This document shows, piece after piece, positions 34,441-45,310 of a stretch of DNA of 64,000 nt. Where the stretch lies: assembly GCA_030068075.1 (NCBI GenBank), contig CM057827.1, positions 68,214,500 through 68,278,499 of the forward strand, read 5' to 3'. The DNA comes from Paguma larvata (lineage: Eukaryota > Chordata > Mammalia > Carnivora > Viverridae). How positions within the stretch are numbered: position 1 is the first letter of the stretch; each line of letters begins with the position of its first letter. Both the position numbers and the translations under genes were made by a program. The notes beneath the pieces were generated by a model. That model was not told where the DNA came from, did not search any database, and saw only the letters and a program-made list of their open reading frames with translations.

Positions 34441-35099
34441 AGAATTTAATATTCTGAATTACACTCTCTACCAAAATTACTCCTTATTAAATAATAGAAA
34501 ATATTCTGGCAGGGAAAAATGCATAATTATGCAGATAAACTATAATATTTTAAATATTTGTAACATTTTTAATCAAATATGAGCCACGTTTATTTATCTC
34601 ATTCAGTTTTTTAAAATATTCTCTAATTTTACATTATAGTAAAACAGCAGTGAGCAGCAGATTCTTTTCAAAATAGAGTTAAATAATTTTGCAACAGTAA
34701 TAGAACTCTAAATGCAATGATGAAGAATAATTATGGAAAAATAGAAAATATTAAAGAATTGATGGTCATCTTAATGATAAAATCAAGGTCATACTAATTC
34801 TGGGAAAGAGTGGGGGATTACGTGCAAATGTGCTTGTCCCCTTGTCTTGCATTGGAAAGGGCTCTACACAATGTTATTGGCATATACTCTGCGTCCTAGC
34901 AGTCTTACTTTATAGTACATAACCTACAGAAACTTTCACATGTAATGCCATTCAGATAAGCGAAAATGTCACAATGGCATCATGTATAATAATGATAAAG
35001 CTGGAAACATTCAAAATACCCACCAACAAGAGAATAAAAAGTATGTTGTGATATAGTCATAAAACGGAATACTCTTTCATAGTGAAAACTAATGAACTC
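34441..35099. other. AT-rich unassigned sequence
   Basis: No gene or named repeat recognised. Confidence 0.45.
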
Positions 35100-35310
35100 C
35101 AACTCTAGTTCAGAACAAGGCTCTGGTGCCAGACTGCCTGGTTCAGACATGGCTACAGTTCTCACCACCTACATGACCATGAGCAACATACTTAATCACT
35201 CCGTACTACGTTTTCCTCATCTCAGAAGTGGGAATCATAATAGTAGCTACCTCACTGTGTCTTGTAAGCAATGATTATAAACATAAGTGAATTACTTATA
35301 ACTGCACTTC
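35100..35310 (+). repeat. MIR SINE
   Basis: Order of MIR segments is visible: 'ctctggtgccagactgcctg', 'gttcagacatggctacagtt', 'ctacatgaccatgagcaaca', 'cgttttcctcatctcagaag' and 'tgggaatcataatagtagct'. Plus orientation. Confidence 0.75.
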
Positions 35311-35429
35311 ACACATGGCTCTCAAACCCTACCTATCATTTCAGGAAGGTTTCCTGCTTTTTTAGATGTAGAAGAAACGTATTTTCTCTTTGCAAATTAA
35401 AAACTTTCCTGGTTGTGTCATTTTTAATC

Positions 35430-35850
35430 ATCCTGTCTTTGGGTACAGTTGCTCCCATGTTGGACCTCTGTTGTGGCTCTTCCTTCTTCCTGAAATGTCC
35501 TTCCCCTTATCCACTCAGTTCTTCATACATGTTCTCAAACTCTTCCTTCTCAGTGAACCCTACCCTGATTATGCTATTTAGAATTACAGTCTCCATCTCT
35601 GATAGTTATAATTTCCCTTATTCTGCTTTAATATCCAATCACCATCCCATCTTTCAACACACTATGCAGTATAGTATTTCAGGTTTTAATTAATCTTCTT
35701 ATTTGCTACCTGTGCTTCCTTACTAGAATGCAAGTTCCTCATGGACTGGGATTTTTGTTTGTTTTGCTTGATATAGATACAGAACTCTTAGAGAAGCTCT
35801 TGGCATATAGTAGGTACTCAACTATTTTGTAGAATGAATGAAAAAATGAG
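35430..35850 (+). repeat. L2 LINE relic, 3' end
   Basis: 'cttcctgaaatgtccttccc', 'tagaatgcaagttcctcatg', 'ggactgggatttttgtttgt', 'cttggcatatagtaggtact' and 'gaatgaatgaaaaaatgag' are the L2 3'-end phrases in order. The 140-codon frame at 35271-35693 runs from the MIR into this relic. Confidence 0.8.
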
Positions 35851-35854
35851 TAGG

Positions 35855-36010
35855 TTTGAATCATCACCTAATAACTAGTTTACAGTCTTAGGAAAGTCAC
35901 TTGAATCTTTTTGGACCTCAGTTTCTTTATCTACATTTTGAAGATAATACTGCCTGAGTTTGAGGTTTTTTTGTAAGGATCCAAAGTGACCTTTCCGAAG
36001 GTACTCGGTA
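35855..36010 (+). repeat. MIR SINE, 3' part
   Basis: 'gtcttaggaaagtcacttga', 'ggacctcagtttctttatct' and 'ggatccaaagtgacctttcc' follow the MIR core and 3' half in plus orientation. Confidence 0.7.
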
Positions 36011-36239
36011 TGGTTCTGACATACCTATTGGGAACAGAAAAGACTTATTCTTCTTTTTCTTTCCTTTATTCTCCTGTGTCTCCATTATTATCATCTTCAG
36101 TTTCCATTAAAATTACTGAATTGCTTACTAAATTTTTCATGAATTTTTGAATAATGCAAGTTATAAAGCAATTAAAATCTCAAGAATGGCATGGAGTATG
36201 TGTTATAGACAGTCAGAGGAAGGACATATTGTGGGCAGG

Positions 36240-36445
36240 GATAAAGACAGGGAAGGTACCTTGTGGGTAGAAGATCATGAGTTTATAGAGCCTGGATTCA
36301 GTCTTCAGCCTTGCCAGTCCTTAGGTTCTCTCAACTTGGTTTTACATACAAAAACTGGGGATAATAATATCTTACTCAAGTTCGAACTGAGGATTAAATG
36401 AGGTGTTTTTTTTGTAAAAGCATCTGGTCCTTGCTGTTATCTAGA
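36240..36445 (+). repeat. MIR SINE
   Basis: 'gagcctggattcagtcttca', 'ttaggttctctcaacttggt', 'aaaactggggataataatat' and 'aactgaggattaaatgaggt' show the MIR order, plus orientation. The 84-codon frame at 36147-36401 overlaps it. Confidence 0.65.
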
Positions 36446-37159
36446 AGAACTTGAAGAAAGTTGGTTGGGTTGGAGGAAACATTTGATCCTTACTGAGGTA
36501 AGGAGAGTTTCAACATTTAGAGATGGTGGAAACAGAGAAAGACATTTATAGATGCATTGAGGTCTGCACAAATGGAGAACATTTTCAGATCACCAATACA
36601 GCCTTTATGAGAATCTCTATGAATTTATGAGAAACAAACAAACAAAAACCCTGTCGATTTTAGCCGGGATAGGAGATTTCTCCACTGCCGTGTAAATGTT
36701 TGAAATCATCCAGTGGTCAGTGGGAATCCTTAAGAGCATTTTGATGGCAGAATTAATAAGATGGGAACCATGCTTTAGTGAGAGTGATTAATATGACAGC
36801 AAGTGCGTAAGCTTCATTGGAAGAGAAGAGACTTCAGGCACTGAGACCAATCCCTACTGGGTGTCTGGCGCTTAACCAATATTTGCTGAATTAATTAAAT
36901 ATTAAAGAATGTATTTGCATTTTGTTAGGTGCACTATTCACCATTCTAATTAGTGCCTAGAGACAGTATGCACATGATAATGCTTTGCTTACTCTCTCCA
37001 TCTCTGATGCCTGTAATGGGAATGAAGAGGATGGACATTTCCAGGGACTCTCCTCTCAGGATTGACACACTGTCTTCCTCTTTGCCTCATTTAAAATGCA
37101 GAGATTGAAAGTCAAATTTAAAGGATAGAGAAGATTGCATTAAGTCATTAAATAAAACG
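36446..37159. other. Unassigned sequence with a small L2/MIR end
   Basis: A short piece at about 36855-36900 ('gggtgtctggcgcttaacca' then 'atatttgctgaatt') resembles the L2/MIR 3' tail. Otherwise no gene or repeat is recognised. Confidence 0.45.
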
Positions 37160-37610
37160 TCCCTTGAGGCCAAAGGTATGATGGGTTTTAAATAGCCATT
37201 TGTCAGCAATATGGGATTAACCACCTTAAACCTTTCCCTTTTTTCCCCCTAACAAAATGATGGCTCTTGCAAAACTGAGCAAGCTTCTTGTTTGAAGCGA
37301 TCTTTTGTTGACACTTGTGTGCCCTAGTGGAACTGGCATCCCAATTTATGAGTGGGCGCTCAGCCAACTTGCAAATGGGCATGAGCACAGGCAGCCAGTC
37401 TTTGTGGCTGACGTGCATTGATTATGCAGGATGTCAGGCTAGTAAAGTTGAAATGGCCGTCTGTCCTCAGCTTCTGTGCTGGCCGCGAAAGGGACGGGCT
37501 GTCATGAGTCCAGCTTTCAGCTCAATTAATTCCAAAAAATAAGAATTAGCTTCTGCAGTGAATTGCAGCAAATTAATATGCCCACAATTTCAGAATAGGT
37601 GTTCCTCCAA
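37160..37610. promoter_or_regulatory. Candidate conserved non-coding block
   Basis: Repeat-free sequence mixing GC-balanced text and homeobox/POU-like cores: 'gggattaaccacc' (about 37212), 'gcattgattatgcagg' (about 37417), 'ctcaattaattcc' (about 37521) and 'aaattaatatgcc' (about 37570). It has no convincing reading frame; 37203-37418 (minus) and 37315-37542 (plus) are short frames without a domain. An enhancer is the inferred reading. Confidence 0.3.
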
Positions 37611-38030
37611 AAGAAAAAAGCAGGATCTTTCTCTTTATGGCTTTATCTTGTATGAAATGAAAGACAGATATGATCTTTAAAAACATCACCCACCGCTCTG
37701 GTTTTGTTAATTTCTCTCTCCCTAGGATGGGTACGGTTCTAAGAAATGGGTGAATTTTACTTAGGTTTGCCAAGAAAAGAATGAAGCCGTGGACACTGCT
37801 ATTTCTATGTCTTCTAACTTTTTTTTGGTTTTTGCTTTCTTTTTTTTTTATTGTTAAAGGAAATAATTTAAAAGCATAGATAAAAATCCATGTTGTCAGT
37901 GCATTAAGTCAAATGTTCCAGTGCTGGTGTTTCCTAGACTGGCCTTTGAAAGTTTGAATCCCTTCAGATTGTTTTTAAAGAGCCCTCTAGATGAATCCTA
38001 TTGACCCATTCCAGAATGAATGGCAATGCT
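37611..38030. other. Unassigned sequence
   Basis: No gene or named repeat recognised. Confidence 0.45.
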
Positions 38031-38175
38031 CTTTGGGGTTTGATATATTCAACTAAGTCCATTAGACAATAAACCGCTGAAGGACATGGCCTCTCCATTT
38101 TTCAGAGACATGTCCCTAGTTATCAGCACTAAGCCAAGCATATACCAGTGCTCAGTAAAACATTGTTAAATTGGT
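38031..38175 (+). repeat. L2 3'-end fragment
   Basis: 'attagacaataaaccgctga', 'aggacatggcctctccattt' and 'ataccagtgctcagtaaaac' resemble L2 terminal text in plus orientation. Confidence 0.5.
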
Positions 38176-38339
38176 TAATGAAACTTATTATGTTGAATCT
38201 GTTTGAAGGTGTTCAGGGGACATGGCAGGAGGGAAGGGGAAGAGAAATGGAATTCACTGAACTCTTACAATGCACCAAGCAACTGCTAGGGTCTATATAT
38301 ATACATGGGCATTCCTTGCCTATCTTTTAATTAATAGCT

Positions 38340-38600
38340 TAGATGTCACTGTCTTTCTCCAGCTTCCCTTCCTAATCACTCATGGCTGGGTTATTTGTCC
38401 CTCCTATATGTTCCCACCTGTCTCTCATACTGTATTGTAATTGCTTACTTAGGAGCTATGCCTCCTCACTGGGCTGTAAAATTCATGAGGGTGGGGACAG
38501 CGTCTTTCTTTCTCCACTGTGGCGGTAGGGCCTGTGATGTTGCCCACCTCTCCAGGCTCTTCAGTGGGTTGTTTGGTTTCTTCTTGACCATGTTTCTTCC
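38340..38600 (+). repeat. L2 LINE relic, 3' region
   Basis: 'tttctccagcttcccttcct', 'ggctgtaaaattcatgaggg', 'tggggacagcgtctttcttt' and 'ttgcccacctctccaggctc' follow the L2 3' region in decayed form. Confidence 0.55.
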
Positions 38601-38611
38601 ATGAGGAAAGC

Positions 38612-38725
38612 ATTAAAATTCAGGCCAGAAAATCTAGGTTCAGGTAGGTCAAATGACCTTCCAAAGTCAAGTAGCTTATAAGTGAAAGAGCCTGTATTAA
38701 ACCCAGAGCTAGCCACAAAGTCTGT
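38612..38725 (-). repeat. MIR SINE fragment
   Basis: 'gaccttccaaagtcaagtag' then 'cttataagtgaaagagcctg' and 'tattaaacccagagctagcc' are the MIR B-box side read in reverse complement (compare 'aggtcacacagctagtaagtgg...ggattcgaacccag'). Confidence 0.6.
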
Positions 38726-40155
38726 TTTTATTTCTCTGCAACGCTGCTGGGCTGCTCTCTGACACTGCTGACTCGGTGCCTAGAGCCTGTGAAAAGTGCA
38801 TGCAATGAGAAAAATGTTACTATAGATATGTTGAGGGAAGCCCATGGATCTGCCACCTGAGACAGAGAAGTTTCCAGTCTTATGTTGACCATCTCTAATG
38901 TAGTTATGTTGATTCTGCCCCCTTGCAACTGCATCCCCAATGCTCTGTGTTTGTTTTCAATATTTCATTTATAAAAGTAAACTCCGTGCCTGGACAGCTG
39001 GGTATATAGGCAAACAATAAGATATCATACATTTCAATTTCAACATGAGCCAGAGGGACTCTCTATCAAATCAGGCAAAAGCCTGACTGGAAAGAAGGGA
39101 TAAAATTTTATCAAGAGAATATATTAAAAACAGATGGAATTGGGAAATAGGTACAAGTACAAATCATACGTACAGTACCTCTGCTGCCCCTAACTATATT
39201 GCTGAAGTGCAGACTACGGATTCCTAAAACCAATCTAAGGACAAAATAAAAGGAAAGTGGACAAACATCCTCGGGGTAACTTTAAGTTAGTCAGTTAGGT
39301 CTTTTTCAAGCGCTCTCTGTTGTATAGTCAGGGTCTGGGGAGACAGAAACAAAAGTTGCAGAATTTGTTTATTAGCCTAATAGGAAAAGAAGATAGAGGA
39401 ATAGCAAGGGGGAAATAGGACACCCTCAGGCCATTAGTACTCAGAGCTATGTCTTTAGGAAGGTGGAAGAAAAGGCAAGGGGAAGTTTAAATTGATGTCT
39501 CCTACATATAAACCAGGATATTTTTTGAAAAGCCTTCAAAGATGCTTGAAACTCCTCCATTTTTTTATCATCTTGGAATAAATAAGGCTCAGGACAAATT
39601 CTACATTTTCAATCTTTTTTTTTTTTATTTTGATAATGCATAGGACAAGGGATCCAGACTGATGAACATTTTTTTTCTTTCATCTAAAACAGTTCTTTTA
39701 CCTCTGCCTCAAACAGTATTATGGCAAAGAAGAGATTTGAAAGATATTTTAGCCCAGCCCTTCATTTCAAAGATCAGAGGTTTAAACATTTGACGATATT
39801 AAACAACTCTTTCCACCCTGGCCCTCTTTCCTTGACCTACAGAAAGAGTTCCAGGTTTAGCACAGTGAGCAAAGGCTGTGGTGTCGCTGTAATGGCAGAG
39901 ATGCCCCCTCTACACAACTGGGAGTCTTCCCTAGAGGGCCACACCCATCAGAGGTTGGCCACGTTCCAGCTTTGCTTGGGCTGTGCCCCCACTCAAAGGC
40001 TTTCTCGCACTTGTAAGCCACATTGGGTTGGCGTTAGTAGGGAACTGCTATAGTTTCCACTTCCCAACCTAAAATGTGAAATATCTATTTCTCTATCTCC
40101 ATTAATTACGGGGGCACAGTAGGAAAAGACACACATAGACACGATAGGAAAACAG
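38726..40155. other. Single-copy sequence, no gene recognised
   Basis: The 110-codon plus frame at 39721-40053 has no recognisable domain, no plausible Kozak or splice context and is treated as chance. No named repeat seen. Confidence 0.45.
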
Positions 40156-40159
40156 AAAA

Positions 40160-40310
40160 ATATATAATGCATAGTTTTTACCTATAGAGAAGGCATAAGA
40201 ACAAGTGGGTGAGGGGTATATGGGAACTCTCCATTCTGTCTTTTCCACTTTTTCAAATCTAACACTGTTCTGAAAACACAGAAAATCAAGCAACCAAATA
40301 AAGGCCACGG
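40160..40310 (+). repeat. Possible old repeat 3' end (L1M-like)
   Basis: 'gaggggtatatgggaactct' followed by 'ctttttcaaatctaacactg' and 'ttctgaaaacacagaaaatc' resembles the common 3' pattern 'acatgggaactctctgtactat ... aatctaaaactgttctaaaa'. Family uncertain. Confidence 0.4.
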
Positions 40311-40879
40311 CCTGCAGATTTTCTCCTTCCTCCGCTTTGCCTGGTCCCTTAAGTGCTTTATTCTAGGTCTAAAGCTGCTTAGCTAAGTGAAATACCAAGT
40401 TGATACCCACAGGTAGGAAAACCTGTTAGTTCACTTATAGACTAAATAGAAATCTCAGTCCTTTAGTGCTTAGAGCTACCTTTAGGTAATATTCTGCAGA
40501 AAAGAAAAGGAAAAAACTAACCACAAAAAATGGTTGGGTCTTGTTTGAGTAGCATGGCCTCTGAATATTTCTACTTTAAATCTTGTAGGAAGCATAGATT
40601 CCCTGAGGCCAGAATTTATAGTGATTCTTGTACTCTCTGCAGTTTCCAAGCAGGATGGATTTTATGTGCAATTATGAAAAAGGAAAACTATATTTATACA
40701 GAGATCATACTTTGTTATTATTATGATTATGACCAAAAATAAAATGAATGAAATTAGTTTGCATCCTGCCAACAACAACAACGAAAAAAGCGACAAAGAA
40801 GAAGCAGCATGATTTTAGGAGGAGAGGGACAAAAGATCATTGTGGTGTTATTTTATGTTCAGAAAATGAATACATCAAT
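40311..40879. other. Unassigned sequence
   Basis: No gene or named repeat recognised. Confidence 0.45.
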
Positions 40880-41340
40880 GCTTAACATTATAGAGCGATA
40901 GAAAGCAGCTTCAGCCATCTCTCTTGAGGAAAACGATGATCTGGTTGAGGGTGAAGGGATGCAAACGAGATAGCACGGCTAAGTGACATGTATCACCCCA
41001 ATCGCGTTTCTGTGGAGTGCGTGCATCAGAGAGGCTTCATTTTGTTAGTATTTACCAATACATTATTCAGGAATCGCATGAGCTCATATTCCGAAATCTA
41101 CTTCTGAAAGAAATAATCTGCAATGAGAGCAAGAACCCTTAGCATATTAAATTTATAGGACGTGGAGAAGTTAATAAATCATTTTTTATTAAGGCTGGAT
41201 TTCCCCCTTTCCTTTGACACAGTGATATATGCGTGCAACTAAATATCATAAACCCAGTATTTGGGTGCATGCGGATGAAAGTAAAAATATTCAGCTATTA
41301 ATAAAAATTACTTCCTAAGGCATATATTCATGTGGGGTAT
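40880..41340. promoter_or_regulatory. Candidate conserved non-coding block
   Basis: Repeat-free, AT-rich stretch with 'agcatattaaatttatagg' (about 41142), 'gttaataaatcattttttat' (about 41170) and 'cagctattaataaaaattac' (about 41292), together with scattered CpG such as 'caatcgcgtttctg' (about 41000). It adjoins the CpG-rich block at 41540 and may be one regulatory domain with it. Inference only. Confidence 0.25.
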
Positions 41341-41539
41341 TAGTCTGAGCTCTCTTCTTTTACAAAGAACATTCAAAAAGCAAGGTCCTTGTTGCTGGAG
41401 TCACCTTCCCCCATCTCCCTGCTTTGCCTCTCTCAGCTGGAAAACTACCTCAGGTCTCTGTTTGGGGTGACGAGCCCTCCTGATCTTGTGACTAAATGGA
41501 AAGCTGGAGAGGTTCTTATTTACTCTTGTTCGGAGTCAG

Positions 41540-41890
41540 CCATTTTACAGGCATCTGTATTCACGGCGCTGTTCTCAGACCAGGCTGCGTTCCCCTGGCC
41601 GCGCCTCCCACGCGGGAATCAGGGACTGGTCCCGCAGGCCGGTCCCGGGGAGTGGAGTTACCCCACATCCCTCTCGTGCTGGCGAGGCAGCTGGGGACAC
41701 GCCTCAGTACCTGGCAATCAGGCAGGCTCCCCACCCTCCTTGTTTCCGTGAAAATGTGAGCAAAGGAGATGGCAAAATGGGGCATTGTGGCTCCATTAAT
41801 AAACCCAGAAATAGATGCTGTGAATGGTATGTGTTAAATGGAAAACAATTGAAATCAGCTTCAGCTAATTATGTAATGACTGTGGATGAA
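41540..41890. promoter_or_regulatory. CpG-rich cluster next to homeodomain-like sites
   Basis: About 14 CpG are visible in 41560-41755 (for example 'ggccgcgcctcccacgcggg' near 41598), far above the surroundings. Directly downstream is AT-rich text with 'ggcattgtggctccattaat' (41781) and TAATTA at 41866-41871. No repeat is recognised. The pairing resembles developmental enhancers or weak promoters. Frames at 41389-41751, 41496-41759 and 41561-41785 reflect high GC, not coding evidence. Confidence 0.4.
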
Positions 41891-42250
41891 TCGCCTCCCT
41901 TCCTCACAAGACTCTCTCTCTCTCTCTTGTTCTTAAGAAAGGCAGGTGAATTCAGGTTCTGTGTGTGGCTGGCACGATTTTGCACATATCTAAAATTTTA
42001 CCACATACATGCAGTTTTCCAAGAATGCGTGTATGTGTGTGTTTGCATGAACTCGCGTAAAACCACTAAGAGTCCCAGGAGAAGTGTAAGTGGGAATGAT
42101 ACATGTATCCTCCAAACGAAAAGCTATTCTGAAGTATTTCCAGTGCAAAGGCATATACCTTTTAATAGATGACAGGCTGCAGGGAACATTTTTCTTAGGG
42201 AAACATAGGGGGGTACTCCACCCCACCCCGTAGCATCATTATGCACTTGT
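41891..42250. other. Unassigned sequence
   Basis: The 138-codon plus frame at 41756-42172 crosses a CT run at 41912-41927 and a TG run near 42030, and has no recognisable domain. No gene is supported. Confidence 0.45.
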
Positions 42251-42480
42251 GAATCTTTGAGAGGTAGTGTAGCTGGCACTCAGAAGAACAACCTCTTGAG
42301 CCGCACTGTCTGCTCACTCCTCAGCTGTGCCACCCACCGGTTTCCTCTTCTATAAGATGAGGATCATAATAGTCCCTAACTCCTAGGACTGCTGAGGCGA
42401 TTAAATGAGTTTCTCGGAGTCACTTGCTTAGAACTGTGTTTGGCCCACAGTGAGGACTGTGTAAACCATGAAGGCTATTA
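42251..42480 (+). repeat. MIR SINE, near full length
   Basis: 'ggtagtgtagctggcactca', 'ctcctcagctgtgccaccca', 'tttcctcttctataagatga', 'ggatcataatagtccctaac', 'gcgattaaatgagtttctcg' and 'gtttggcccacagtgaggac' give the full MIR order in plus orientation. Confidence 0.75.
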
Positions 42481-43039
42481 CTCCTTCTCGGGATGGAAAA
42501 ATGGGCTGAGTCCCCTCAAGCTCTCCCTTCCTCGTGACGAATTGCAGCACTACCGTTCTATCACACAAGGAAAACGTAGCACCTAAGTTCATTCCTGATT
42601 CTTGGGGACGTGCCTATGTGGCCGTGCGGGTCCTGCCTTCAAGGAAATGGAAATTGGATAGAAAAGAACATGTCCAGACGATACAGCAAATGTCCGTGCT
42701 CCCAGATGAGGCGGGTCTTCAAATAGGAATCAAAATCTCATAGATCCCCAGCAGCAAATGGCACGAGAGGTTTAAAAGTGTGAACACCAAAGCAGAAAAT
42801 GACCTGACTGTGAATGAGTATTAGTATCTGCATGACTTGTTTTTAGTTCTTCCTTACTTAGCAATAACCCTTCTTCACTCTGCTATAGGAAACACTATTT
42901 CCCTTAATAGGCGTTAAACCGACACTAATTCCTGTGATTTCCTGATCAATAGCAAGACGGAGCCCATGCATATATTTTTTCATGTTGGTTAAAACTCTGT
43001 GGACTGCAAGTTATTTCCCCTCTGATGCTGTTTTTATAT
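42481..43039. other. Unassigned sequence
   Basis: No gene or named repeat recognised. A 69-codon plus frame at 42534-42743 has no domain. Confidence 0.45.
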
Positions 43040-43620
43040 TCAGGTCTTCTAGGTATCATAAGAAACAAAATTAAGAGTAATATATGTTCATTTTTAAAAT
43101 AAGCCAAACTAAGCTATAAAATTTTAGATGCCTTTGAGTGTACCTCAAAGAATGTGACATCAGCAGTTATATAATTTTATTGCTGATGTTAAGTCTGTGA
43201 CAAACTCTCAGCTACAGTTTGCTCTGGATGTCGGAAAATGAACCTTATGAATTTTAATGCCTTTTACTTTTGACATTGATTTATGTTTTGTACAGCTGTA
43301 CTTTTCTATACACTGATATAAATAAACAGCATCCTTAATAGAACATTTGGAGAATGCCTTGTTCCAAAGTGTTACTTTTTAACATCAGCTGGAGGTTGTT
43401 TAAGTAATAATATTCAAAGTGTGTACACTAATCATAACAATTTGAAGTGATATAAAGATGTCTATAAATGTTTGTGTGTTTGTTTTACAGATTCAGGCTT
43501 TTAGGTATGAAAACAGTGTTCAAATAAAGCTGCTCGAGGTGCTTTCAAACACTGCCAAAAACAAAGATGACATGATGATGGTCTAATAGACTTACAGCCA
43601 GCATCTGACAGTGAGTCATT
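43040..43620. promoter_or_regulatory. Candidate conserved non-coding block
   Basis: Repeat-free AT-rich DNA with AATAAA at about 43320 and 43523. A strong acceptor-like pyrimidine run ends in TTTTACAG at 43483-43490. It could be an enhancer or a terminal exon of a non-coding transcript. Nothing here codes for protein. Confidence 0.25.
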
Positions 43621-44243
43621 TAGATATGAGGTGTTTGTGCTCATTCAAGGGCAAAGTTTGGCCTCCAGGATGGGGGAACAGAGGGCATAGAGAGGCATAT
43701 TTTTCTGTACCCTTCCCGTTTATGATTTATGCATCATTGGAAGGCATCTTAATTAATTTGACTTTATTCATGTAACAGACATTTGGAAACCAGTTCCGAG
43801 GAAGTTGTAAGGCACCCAGACAGCACAAATTTCTTTCTTCTACTTCATGGAACCAATGTGATTGGTCCCAAAGGTAGGAAGGTTTCGCACAAGCCGGTTT
43901 TTCAATACCCTCCAACTTTCTTTCTCTCTGTAGTAGGAGATGCCCTCAAAGGGAAAGGAAGGTCTCCATCGTGAGATTTTGCACATGCTGCCCCACCTAC
44001 ACTCTGCTTAGTCATGGCTCTCAGTGACCAAGGAGTGTACACAGTGTCCACGTATTGTTATGAACCATTCGCACATTGAGCAAACATGATTCGTACTCCA
44101 CGAAATGCAGGTGAAAGAAATACCACCTTCATTTATCTTGTGAGTCAGTTAATCTCTGAGTCCCCACATACCTACCCAACAGGAAATTAAATTCTGACTA
44201 TTTTTAGGGGACACTTTTCCCTTTTATCAGGGTATTCAAAGGA
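43621..44243. other. Unassigned sequence
   Basis: No gene or named repeat recognised. Confidence 0.45.
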
Positions 44244-44258
44244 CCTCAGTGGTCTCTT

Positions 44259-44478
44259 TTTTTTTTTTAATTTTTAATGTTTTTTATTTATTAGAGACAG
44301 AGAGAGACAGAGCATGAGCATGGGAAGGGCAGAGAGAGGGGGAGACATAGAATCAGAAGCAGGCTCCAGGCTCTGAGCTGTCAGCACAGAGCCTGACGCG
44401 GGGCCTGAACCCACAAACCGCAAGATTATGACCTGAGCGGGAGTCGGACGCTTAACCGACTGAGCCACCCAGGCGCCC
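44259..44478 (-). repeat. CAN-SINE (SINEC_Fc) with perfect target duplication
   Basis: Full-length minus copy with head complement GAGCCACCCAGGCGCCCC. CCTCAGTGGTCTCTT lies before (44244-44258) and after (44479-44493) without mismatch. CpG sites such as 'gcctgacgcggggcctgaac' are largely kept, so it is young. Confidence 0.97.
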
Positions 44479-44493
44479 CCTCAGTGGTCTCTT

Positions 44494-44940
44494 GAATTCC
44501 AGAACATTTGGGGGCAAATCTTGAGTGCTCACTTTGCGCCTGTCACTATGAATATACCTGTTGCCTAATCCTCACGATCCATGCATTATAAACCTTCTAG
44601 CGAAATCGAAGTCATGTCACATGCAACTGATTTCTGTATGCCAAAATTATCTTTTGAAAGGTTGGTTTTCTTTGAAGTGGTGGGCATTGTGTACATTCTT
44701 AGTAAATGTTTCTTGCTGTTTCTTAACAGCAAAGAACTAAGGAACTTGGAAGGTTCATAGCTAGTCCATATGGCAGTTGAGGAAAAGACACCCGGCCCTA
44801 AAGACACTTCAGCACCCTTTGCTAGGAAACTGTCTCCAATGTGAATGGCGCCCCCTGGTTGTAAACAACTGCACTAACTGTATATGGCAGCTCAGCAGAG
44901 GTCGTAGATTTCTTTTTTACTTTGTTTTCCTCAGTACTAC
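44494..44940. other. Unassigned sequence between two SINEs
   Basis: No gene recognised. Short frames on both strands have no domain. Confidence 0.45.
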
Positions 44941-44958
44941 AGTTGTTCGAATTCTAAA

Positions 44959-45170
44959 ATTTTTTTTAACGTTTATTTATTTTTGAGAGACATAGAGACA
45001 GAGCGTGGGCAGGGGAAGGGCAGAGAGAGAGGGAGATACAGAATCTGAAGCAGGCTCCAGGCTCTGAGCCGTCAGCACAGAGCCCGACGCGGGGCCTGAA
45101 CCCACAAACCGCAAGATCATGACCTGAGCTGAAGTCGGCCGCTCAACCAACTGAGCCACCCAGGCGCCCC
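44959..45170 (-). repeat. CAN-SINE (SINEC_Fc) with target duplication
   Basis: Minus copy with 'gcccgacgcggggcctgaac' and head complement GAGCCACCCAGGCGCCCC. The flanks AGTTGTTCGAATTCTAAA (44941) and AGATGTTCGATTTCTAGA (45171) agree at 15 of 18 bases. It shares the 'ggggcctgaacccacaaacc' variant with the SINE at 44259, suggesting one subfamily. Confidence 0.96.
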
Positions 45171-45184
45171 AGATGTTCGATTTC

Positions 45185-45310
45185 TAGAGCTGAAAGGGCC
45201 TCGATGATTGTTTGACATTTAGGAAAACTGAGGCCCGATAGGTAAAATGAGTCGTCCAACGTAGCTGGTGAAAGTAATGAAATTAAGGTCATACCTTCTC
45301 ACTCTCTTCC
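45185..45310 (-). repeat. Ancient SINE-like repeat (MIR-related pattern)
   Basis: 'tctagagctgaaagggcctc', 'ggaaaactgaggcccgatag' and 'gtcgtccaacgtagctggtg' match the same ancient pattern seen at 23020-23155. Confidence 0.45.

Noticed and set aside
39721..40053. 110-codon plus-strand frame starting MAKKRFERYF
   Set aside because: Basic start but no domain, no similarity that I recognise and no exon signals at its ends.
41389..42172. Overlapping frames of 87-138 codons near the second CpG cluster
   Set aside because: High GC lowers stop frequency; the frames cross simple repeats and show no family motif.
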